In this document: piece by piece, positions 58,167 to 64,000 of the stretch
How the letters are laid out: every line of letters starts with the position of its first letter
Numbering within the stretch: position 1 is the stretch's first letter
Assembly: GCF_002021815.1 (NCBI RefSeq)
Contig: NZ_CP019952.1
Coordinates: forward strand, 3,813,001 to 3,877,000
DNA: 64,000 nt
Source of the DNA: Pseudomonas parafulva
GTDB lineage: Bacteria; Pseudomonadota; Gammaproteobacteria; Pseudomonadales; Pseudomonadaceae
Direction: 5' to 3'
Made by a program: the position numbers and the translations under genes
Notes under the pieces: generated by a model
Seen by the model: the letters and a program-made list of their open reading frames with translations, nothing else
Told to the model about the DNA's origin: nothing
The model's database searches: none

Positions 58167-59849
58167 TCACAGGGTGGACAGGAAGGCACTGTTACAGGCC
58201 TGCCACTCGATGATGTCCTGGCGGATGCGTTTCTTGTCGAGCTTGCCGACACTGGTCTTGGGAATTTCAGTAACAAGGGCGATCTGGCTGGGGATGGCCC
58301 ACTTGTTGATGCGCCCCTGCTCTACGAACGGCTTGAGGTGTTCCTTGAGTGCCCTGGCGTCGATCACCTGGCCTTCGCGCACCACCACCAAGGCAAACGG
58401 GCGCTCGCCCCACTGGGGATCGGCCGCCCCTACCACAGCCACTTCCCGCACAGCCGGATGCCGGCTGATCATGTCTTCCAGGTCCAGCGAGGACAGCCAC
58501 TCACCACCGGTCTTGATCACATCCTTGATGCGATCGCGGATGTCGATAAAACCCATGCTGTCGAGCGTGGCGACGTCGCCGGTGTGCAGCCAGCCGTTCT
58601 CCCACAGCGCCTGGCTCTTTTCCGGCTCCTTGAAATAGCCCTGCGTCAGCCACGGCGCACGTAGCACCAGTTCACCCTGGGTCTCACCGTCGGCGGGCAG
58701 GAAACGCCCTTCTGCATCGATGATGGCCGTTTCGACCAGCGGCACGGGTACACCGGCCTTGATGCGATAACTGATGCGCTCGTCTTCGGTGCCGGCCTGC
58801 AATTCGTCGTTGAGGTGCGCGGCACTGATTAATGGGCACGTCTCGGACATGCCGTAGGCCGCTGTCAGCTGAATGCCGCGGGCAAAGGCCGCATCGTAGA
58901 GCGAACGGTTCAGCGCACTGCCGCCGATGATGATTTTCCAGCCGGCGAAATCCACACCTGTGCCGTGGGGGCAGTTGAGCAGCATCTGCAGGATGGTCGG
59001 TACGCAGTGGGAGAAGGTGACCTGCTCTTCGCGCCACAGCTTGAGCAGCATCTCGGGCTCGTAGCGGCCCGGGTACACCTGCTTGATGCCCAACATGGTC
59101 GCAACGTACGGAATACCCCAGGCGTGCACGTGGAACATGGGGGTGATGGGCATGTACACGTCATTGCTGCCCAGCAGCCGCACGCTGTCGATGCTGCCCA
59201 TGACCGAGGCTTCGGCCAGGGTATGCAGGACCAGTTGCCGATGGGTGAAATACACCCCCTTGGGGTTGCCCGTGGTGCCTGTGGTGTAGAAGGTGGTGGC
59301 GACCGAATGTTCGTCGAAGTCGGGGAAATCGTACTGCGTGCTCGCCCCAGCCAGCAGCTGCTCATACTCGCCGACCAGGTTGGGCAAGGCCGCATGGGTA
59401 TCCACCCCGTCGGTCAACAGCACAGTGCGCTCGACCGTGGTCAACTGGCCGGCAATGGACTGGTACAGCTCGATGAAGTCACTGTTGACCAGCACCAGGC
59501 GGTCTTCGGCGTGATTCATGGTGTAGAGAATCTGGTCGGGCGAGAGGCGCACGTTGATGGTATGCACCACTGCACCGATCATCGGGATGGCGAACATGCA
59601 CTCAAGATAGCGGTGGCTGTCCCAGTCCATCACTGCCACGGTGTCGCCGGCCTTCACGCCGGCTTCGCTCAGCACGTTGGCCAACTGCGCGATGCGCTGG
59701 CTCAACTGTGCATAGGTCAGTCGCACCTGGTCCCGGTAGACGATCTCACGGGTCTTTTCGTAGCGGCTGGCCGACATCAGCAGGCGCTTGATCAGCAGGG
59801 GGTAGGCGTAGGCGTCGTCGGCGGGCTTGAGGAGACGGGTCTGCAGCAT
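58167..59849 (-). CDS. Fatty-acyl-CoA ligase (acyl-CoA synthetase)
   Basis: AMP-forming enzyme that activates a carboxylic acid, probably a fatty acid, to its CoA thioester. It has 560 residues from the ATG at 59849 (MLQTRLLKPADD). P-loop FYTTGTTGNPKGV (about 180-192), AMP-site YGMSETCPL (about 333-341), GWLHTGDVATLDSMGF and RIKDVIKTGGEWLSSLDLE (hinge). The C-terminal Lys motif is SVGKLDKKRIRQ. Length and motifs fit medium-chain ligases. It lies upstream of the DUF1302/DUF1329 genes on the same strand. Chain length is not readable from sequence. Confidence 0.9.
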   Translation of the reverse strand: MLQTRLLKPADDAYAYPLLIKRLLMSASRYEKTREIVYRDQVRLTYAQLSQRIAQLANVLSEAGVKAGDTVAVMDWDSHRYLECMFAIPMIGAVVHTINVRLSPDQILYTMNHAEDRLVLVNSDFIELYQSIAGQLTTVERTVLLTDGVDTHAALPNLVGEYEQLLAGASTQYDFPDFDEHSVATTFYTTGTTGNPKGVYFTHRQLVLHTLAEASVMGSIDSVRLLGSNDVYMPITPMFHVHAWGIPYVATMLGIKQVYPGRYEPEMLLKLWREEQVTFSHCVPTILQMLLNCPHGTGVDFAGWKIIIGGSALNRSLYDAAFARGIQLTAAYGMSETCPLISAAHLNDELQAGTEDERISYRIKAGVPVPLVETAIIDAEGRFLPADGETQGELVLRAPWLTQGYFKEPEKSQALWENGWLHTGDVATLDSMGFIDIRDRIKDVIKTGGEWLSSLDLEDMISRHPAVREVAVVGAADPQWGERPFALVVVREGQVIDARALKEHLKPFVEQGRINKWAIPSQIALVTEIPKTSVGKLDKKRIRQDIIEWQACNSAFLSTL

Positions 59850-60052
59850 AAATATCCCTTTTATTGAGGCGCGGGCTTGCAAGGCGTGGCGTCACTGTAG
59901 TGCGCGACTGCGCCGGTCAAATCAGCCGAAGGAATGATTTAGCCGGTGCAGCCTGCGGCTTCAGGCGTTGACGGGCGGCAAGCAGGGGCTGGACACTGAT
60001 CCACAGGCGTCAACCAGACCTTCATCCCCTTTTGTTGAACCGGAGCCCACCT

Positions 60053-61018
60053 ATGCCCAGCTCGCGCCATGCCGTTTTTCTCGACCACGACTCCCTGGAC
60101 CTGGGCGACCTGGACCTGACGCCGCTGCACCGGTCGTTCGATTCACTGGCGCTGTTCGCCGCCACGACGCCCGAGCAGGTGGCCGAACGTCTTCAAGGCG
60201 CTGTTGCGGTGATCAGCAACAAGGTGGTGCTCGACGCCGCCTGCCTCCAAGCCAACCCACAGCTCAAGCTGATTCTGGTGGCTGCTACCGGCACCAACAA
60301 CGTCGACCTGGCCGCCGCCCGGGCGCAAGGCATCACGGTCTGCAACTGTCAGGGCTACGGCACACCTTCGGTTGCCCAGCACACCTTGGGCCTGCTGCTG
60401 GCACTGGCCACGCGCCTGTGTGATTACAACAAGGCGGTGGCCGAGGGACGATGGGCCAAGGCCAGCCAGTTCTGCCTGCTGGACTATCCGATCGTCGAGC
60501 TGGAGGGCAAGACCCTCGGCCTGCTCGGCCATGGTGAACTGGGCGGTGCGGTGGCACGCTTGGCCGAAGCCTTCGGCATGCGCGTGCTGAGCGGGCAGAT
60601 TCCAGGCCGGCCGAGCCGTGCCGACCGCCTGCCACTGGATGAACTGCTGCCACAGGTCGACGCCCTCACCCTGCATTGCCCCCTGAATGAGCACACTCGG
60701 CACATGATCGGCGAGCGCGAACTGGCCCTGCTCAAGCCCGGTGCACTGGTGGTCAATACCGCACGTGGCGGGTTGATCGACGAGCAGGCGCTGGCCGATG
60801 CATTGCGCAGTGGTCATTTGGGCGGGGCTGCAACCGACGTGTTGAGCGTCGAGCCTCCGGCAGACGGCAACCCCCTGCTCGAACCTGGCATCGAGCGCCT
60901 GATCATTACCCCTCACAGCGCTTGGGGGGCTGTCGAGGCGCGCCAGCGGATCGTGGGCCAACTGGCGGAAAACGCCCAGGCGTATTTTGCCGGGCAGGCA
61001 CGCCGCGTGGTCGGCTGA
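60053..61018 (+). CDS. hprA: 2-Hydroxyacid dehydrogenase (glycerate/hydroxypyruvate reductase)
   Basis: NAD(P)-dependent D-2-hydroxyacid dehydrogenase, 321 residues from the ATG at 60053 with CGGAG about 7 bases upstream. Rossmann motif [13 protein letters not shown] (about 157-169), catalytic Arg in [11 protein letters not shown] (about 235-245), Glu in SVEPP and His in ITPHSAWG (about 287-294). The best match is the glycerate dehydrogenase class, used in glyoxylate/serine metabolism; other 2-ketoacid substrates are possible. Divergent from the acyl-CoA ligase, and 50 bp before rsmC. Confidence 0.9.
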   Translation: MPSSRHAVFLDHDSLDLGDLDLTPLHRSFDSLALFAATTPEQVAERLQGAVAVISNKVVLDAACLQANPQLKLILVAATGTNNVDLAAARAQGITVCNCQGYGTPSVAQHTLGLLLALATRLCDYNKAVAEGRWAKASQFCLLDYPIVELEGKTLGLLGHGELGGAVARLAEAFGMRVLSGQIPGRPSRADRLPLDELLPQVDALTLHCPLNEHTRHMIGERELALLKPGALVVNTARGGLIDEQALADALRSGHLGGAATDVLSVEPPADGNPLLEPGIERLIITPHSAWGAVEARQRIVGQLAENAQAYFAGQARRVVG

Positions 61019-61068
61019 GGCACAGTCGCGGCTCTGCTACACTGCGCGATTTTTCGGAGGCGTCGTCC

Positions 61069-62064
61069 ATGGACCCGCGCAGTGAAGTGTTGCTCCGCCA
61101 GGCAGAGCTGTTCCAGGGCCCGCTCCTGATTGCCGGGGCCCCGCCCGATGGCCTGTTGGCCCAACTGCCCCAGGCCCATGCCTGGACCTGGCACGCAGGC
61201 GATCACGCCCTGCTCGAAAGCCGCTTTGTCGGCCGCTGCCACTGCGCGGTGGAGCCCCCGGCGGTGGACGTGCCCACTGCCGTGCTGTTTCTTCCCAAGT
61301 CGCGCGAGCTGGCGGCTTACCTGCTCACTACCCTGGCCGCACGCCTGCAAGGCGGCACGTTGTACGTGGTGGGTGAAAAACGCGGAGGGATCGAAAGCGT
61401 CGCGCGGCACCTTCAGGCTTTTGGCAAGCCGCGCAAACTCGACAGCGCCCGGCACTGCCAACTGTGGCAGGTCAGCGTTGAACAGGCGCCGCAGGCAGCC
61501 GCGCTGCACACACTGGCCAAGCAGTTCGAGCTGTCACTGCCAGACGGCCCCTTGCAGGTGGTGAGCTTGCCTGGAGTCTTCAGCCACGGCCGCCTTGACC
61601 GAGGCACGGCGGTGCTGCTGCGCCACCTGGAGGCGCTGCCAGAGGGCCACGTGCTGGACTTCGGCTGCGGCGCTGGTGTGCTGGGGGCGGCAGTGAAACG
61701 GCGCTACCCTGGCAGCCACGTGACGATGCTGGATGTGGATGCCTTCGCCGTGGCCGCCAGCCGCCTCACCCTGGCGGCCAACGGCCTGGAGGCCGAGGTC
61801 GTGCAAGGTGACGGTATCGATGCGGCCCCTTTGGACCTGGAGGTGATACTGAGCAACCCGCCATTTCACACCGGGGTCCATACCGATTACCAGGCATCGG
61901 AGAATCTTCTGCAAAAATCGGCCATTCACCTGCGAAAAGGCGGCCAAATACGCTTGGTAGCCAATACTTTCCTGCACTACAAACCGATCATCGAAGCGGC
62001 GTTGGGCAACTGCCAGGTTCTGGAGGAAGCCGACGGGTTCAGGATCTACCAGGCAACACGCTGA
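61069..62064 (+). CDS. rsmC: 16S rRNA m2G1207 methyltransferase RsmC-type
   Basis: SAM-dependent methyltransferase acting on a guanine of 16S rRNA, 331 residues (E. coli RsmC 343). The start is ATG at 61069 with CGGAGG upstream. An N-terminal substrate-recognition half (about 1-165) is followed by a catalytic domain with SAM motif [12 protein letters not shown] (195-206) and the NPPF tetrad (263-266) characteristic of N2-guanine methyltransferases. RlmG is the closest alternative; length and the [11 protein letters not shown] motif favour RsmC. Confidence 0.88.
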   Translation: MDPRSEVLLRQAELFQGPLLIAGAPPDGLLAQLPQAHAWTWHAGDHALLESRFVGRCHCAVEPPAVDVPTAVLFLPKSRELAAYLLTTLAARLQGGTLYVVGEKRGGIESVARHLQAFGKPRKLDSARHCQLWQVSVEQAPQAAALHTLAKQFELSLPDGPLQVVSLPGVFSHGRLDRGTAVLLRHLEALPEGHVLDFGCGAGVLGAAVKRRYPGSHVTMLDVDAFAVAASRLTLAANGLEAEVVQGDGIDAAPLDLEVILSNPPFHTGVHTDYQASENLLQKSAIHLRKGGQIRLVANTFLHYKPIIEAALGNCQVLEEADGFRIYQATR

Positions 62065-62111
62065 TAAAAACAGCGCTTGCCGAAACCGTTTCGCCTAGGC
62101 AGAATCCGCAC

Positions 62112-62308
62112 CGTCCTAGGGGAGTAGTCTCCCGCGAGCGCCACGCTCGCCCGGTACGCGTCAACATACTTGGTCCACAGACCATGGCGCGTGCGACCCA
62201 CCATGCAAACGTGCATGGCCAGGCCTGCGCAGACAGGCCCGGGGTTTGACAAGACCTATGACACGCACACCTTACCCGGGGCGGGGAGGTCGTACGTGTC
62301 ATAGCCGT
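62112..62308 (+). ncRNA. yybP-ykoY manganese riboswitch
   Basis: The conserved GGGGAGTAG (62119-62127), CGTCAACATACT (62159-62170), GCCAGGCCTGCGCAGACAGGCC (near 62218-62239), a GACAAGACCTATGAC segment, CTTACCCGGGG (62271-62281) and GTGTCATAG (62296-62304) are the core signatures of the RF00080 family. They lie directly before the ATG of a Mn exporter gene, as expected. Mn2+ binding should turn the gene on. Confidence 0.93.
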
Positions 62309-62321
62309 GTCGACCCGCCCC
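62278..62321 (+). promoter_or_regulatory. Alternative hairpin as riboswitch expression platform
   Basis: GGGGCGGG (62278-62285) pairs perfectly with CCCGCCCC (62314-62321), 3 bases before the Shine-Dalgarno TAGGA (62324-62328). Pairing uses the conserved riboswitch 3' core, so it cannot coexist with the ligand-bound fold. This is a plausible translation-off state. Inferred. Confidence 0.55.
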
Positions 62322-62334
62322 CGTAGGAATCCTG

Positions 62335-62919
62335 ATGCTGGAATCTCTGCTGGTACCCACCGCAATCGTTGCCCTGGCCGAAATCGGCGACAAGACGCAG
62401 CTGCTCGCGCTCATCCTCGCTGCCCGCTTTCGCAAGCCCTGGCCCATCATTGCCGGTATCGTCGCCGCCACGCTGGCCAACCATGCCGCAGCAGGTGCCG
62501 TGGGCGCCTGGTTCGGCAGTTTCTTCAGCGACGCTGCGCTGCATTGGATCCTGGCCGCCAGCTTCACCGCCACGGCCCTGTGGACGCTGGTGCCGGACAA
62601 GATGGACGACGACGAAAACCCTGCGCGCCGCTTCGGACCGTTCCTGACCACGCTGATCGCCTTCTTCCTGGCCGAGATCGGAGACAAGACTCAGGTCGCC
62701 ACGGTCATGCTGGCTGCGCAGTACCCTCACCTGATCATGGTCATCGTCGGGACCACGCTGGGCATGCTGATCGCCAACGTGCCCGTGGTGCTGGCGGGTA
62801 ATTTCGCCGCGGACAAACTGCCGCTGACGCTGATTCGCCGCCTGGCGGCCGCCGCGTTCTTCGTGCTCGCGATCGTTGCGGTCTACACGGCCATGAAGGC
62901 CAGCGGCTGGGTGGGTTGA
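62335..62919 (+). CDS. TMEM165/GDT1-family manganese exporter
   Basis: Inner-membrane Mn2+ exporter of the UPF0016 family, 194 residues with six predicted helices. The two signature E-x-G-D-K-T motifs are both present: LAEIGDKTQ in helix 1 (about 12-20) and FLAEIGDKTQ in helix 4 (about 112-121), the metal site of the antiparallel repeat. V. cholerae MneA, a characterised Mn exporter, is of this family. The riboswitch in its leader strongly supports a Mn role. A GGCGGGCA/TGCCCGCC inverted repeat (62926-62966) separates it from the next gene. Confidence 0.93.
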   Translation: MLESLLVPTAIVALAEIGDKTQLLALILAARFRKPWPIIAGIVAATLANHAAAGAVGAWFGSFFSDAALHWILAASFTATALWTLVPDKMDDDENPARRFGPFLTTLIAFFLAEIGDKTQVATVMLAAQYPHLIMVIVGTTLGMLIANVPVVLAGNFAADKLPLTLIRRLAAAAFFVLAIVAVYTAMKASGWVG

Positions 62920-62977
62920 GGCACGGGCGGGCAGAGCGGAGCCTTCATGGCACTTGCTTGCCCGCCTGCAGCGGGCC

Positions 62978-63796
62978 TTAGGGCTTGGCCGCTGCCTGAT
63001 ACAGCGGCATGACTTTGGGGATGGCTGCCTGCAAGGCGGCAATACGGCTGGCCGAGGCCGGGTGCGTGCTCATGAACTCCGGTGGTGCCCCTTCCGAAGC
63101 CTTGCTCATCTTGTTCCACAGCGTGATGGCCGCGTTCGGGTCGTAGCCTGCACGCGCCGAGAGCTCAAGACCGATCAGGTCTGCTTCGTTCTCGTTGGCC
63201 CGGCTGTTGGGCAAGGTCATGGCGTAGTTCACCACGGTGTCGGCCAGCGCCATGCTGTCCTGACCCAGGCCGAAGATGGCGCCTGCACCCTGGCGCGCCA
63301 TTTCCACGCCGTAGGCTTTGGACATCGCTTCACGGCTGTGCTCGCGCAAGGCGTGAGCGATTTCGTGACCGACGACGGCCGCGATCTCGGCGTCGTTGAG
63401 CTTGAGCTGATCGATCAGGCCGGTGTAGACGATGATCTTGCCGCCTGGCCCGCAGTTGGCATTGAGCTCATCGCTCTTGATCACGTTGACTTCCCATTTC
63501 CACTGCGCAGCGTCCGGCCGGAACTGGGGCGCCTGGGCGATCAAACGGTTGGCGATGGCCTGTACGCGCCTGGCATCTGCACTGGATTTGTCGAGTAAGC
63601 CCTTGCTGGACGCTTCGCCCAGGGTCTGCTGGTACGACTGGGCGTACATGGTGTTGACCTCGTCGGGCGAGAGCATGCTGAACATGTACTGCTTGCGCTC
63701 AACGCCCACCGCACCGCCGCTGGTGGTGTTCACCCCTTGGCAGCCAGCGAGCAGGATGCCAGCGCTCATTAGGCTGATGACAAAAGACTTACGCAT
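62978..63796 (-). CDS. M48-family metalloprotease lipoprotein
   Basis: Zinc protease anchored to the envelope, 272 residues. The signal peptide and lipobox LLAGC put the lipid on Cys19. The zinc motif HEIAH (144-148) has catalytic Glu145; the third ligand Glu lies in the NENEADLIG segment (about 201-209). It resembles LoiP/YggG-type outer-membrane quality-control proteases. An AAGGAG site lies about 9 bases before the ATG. Convergent with the Mn exporter gene. Substrate unknown. Confidence 0.92.
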   Translation of the reverse strand: MRKSFVISLMSAGILLAGCQGVNTTSGGAVGVERKQYMFSMLSPDEVNTMYAQSYQQTLGEASSKGLLDKSSADARRVQAIANRLIAQAPQFRPDAAQWKWEVNVIKSDELNANCGPGGKIIVYTGLIDQLKLNDAEIAAVVGHEIAHALREHSREAMSKAYGVEMARQGAGAIFGLGQDSMALADTVVNYAMTLPNSRANENEADLIGLELSARAGYDPNAAITLWNKMSKASEGAPPEFMSTHPASASRIAALQAAIPKVMPLYQAAAKP

Positions 63797-63920
63797 GGAA
63801 ACACTCCTTTTTACATGCGCCGTATCCTAGGATGACTCATGGGTGGGCCGCCATAGCCGCAGGGAAGATTTTGCACACCCTCCCGCTGTGCGCGGCGAGC
63901 AACCGAGCATGCACTGGCAC

Positions 63921-64000
63921 TCAGGCCGGGGTGAGGCACTCGGGCGCGTCCAGTTTCGGGTCGTTGACGAAAGGTGCCAGGGCCCGCTCGCGCAAGGGCA
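63921..64000 (-). CDS. C-terminal end of an unidentified gene, cut by window edge
   Basis: Twenty-five codons read PLRERALAPFVNDPKL, then DAPECLTPA, then TGA at 63923-63921, continuing beyond the window. Composition and codon use look coding, and the frame is open to the edge. It is too short to assign a family. It reads on the same strand as the M48 protease gene, 125 bp upstream of its start. Confidence 0.5.
   Translation of the reverse strand, partial: PLRERALAPFVNDPKLDAPECLTPA

Overview
The window looks like chromosomal DNA of a member of the Pseudomonas putida group. It is GC-rich with Pseudomonas-like codon use. Its gene order (giant adhesin, type I secretion genes, cheV, porin, GGDEF protein, fruBKA/cra, tatD, ampDE, nadC, trxB, cysZ, pta, hprA, rsmC, Mn exporter) matches what I recall of the lapF neighbourhood of P. 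putida KT2440. That comparison is from memory. I see no insertion sequence, prophage, CRISPR array, tRNA or rRNA.

Region 1 (1-20.4 kb) is a biofilm adhesin locus. It holds the last 5181 residues of a LapF-like repeat adhesin, then a TolC-type channel, an ABC exporter and a HlyD-type adaptor, the last two coupled by ATGA overlaps. About fifty Ig-like units of 86 residues are organised into a higher-order five-unit repeat of about 429 residues; the two most N-proximal copies are nearly identical in DNA. Region 2 (20.4-27.1 kb) carries cheV, a small secreted protein overlapping a CxxCxxCC protein, another tiny secreted protein, an OprD-type porin, a membrane diguanylate cyclase, a DUF2383 protein behind a strong sigma-54 promoter match, and a DUF3820 protein.

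Region 3 (27.2-34.8 kb) is the fructose PTS operon fruB-fruK-fruA, with divergent cra coupled to a tatD-type nuclease; a perfect Cra operator lies between the divergent units. Region 4 (34.8-41.9 kb) holds ampE, ampD, a DUF1631 gene, nadC, trxB with a well-placed OxyR-type site, cysZ and a Trp-rich small protein. Region 5 (42.0-51.5 kb) holds a soluble PAS-PAS chemotaxis transducer of BdlA type, a GT4 glycosyltransferase, glutathione peroxidase, slyD with a large intrinsic terminator, a DUF3565 protein, pta, an OmpA-type lipoprotein, and a translationally coupled histidine kinase and receiver-TPR protein.

Region 6 (51.6-64 kb) holds a MalT-type LuxR regulator, a DUF1329/DUF1302 envelope pair and a fatty-acyl-CoA ligase on one strand: a plausible uptake and activation system for a hydrophobic substrate. 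It is followed by hprA, rsmC, a manganese riboswitch with a TMEM165/GDT1-family Mn exporter, an M48 lipoprotein protease and the last codons of an unidentified gene.

The strongest candidates for new biology are the recent super-repeat expansion in the adhesin, the kinase/receiver-TPR pair with no DNA-binding output, the MalT-regulator/DUF1329/DUF1302/acyl-CoA-ligase cluster, and the sigma-54 promoter of the DUF2383 gene.
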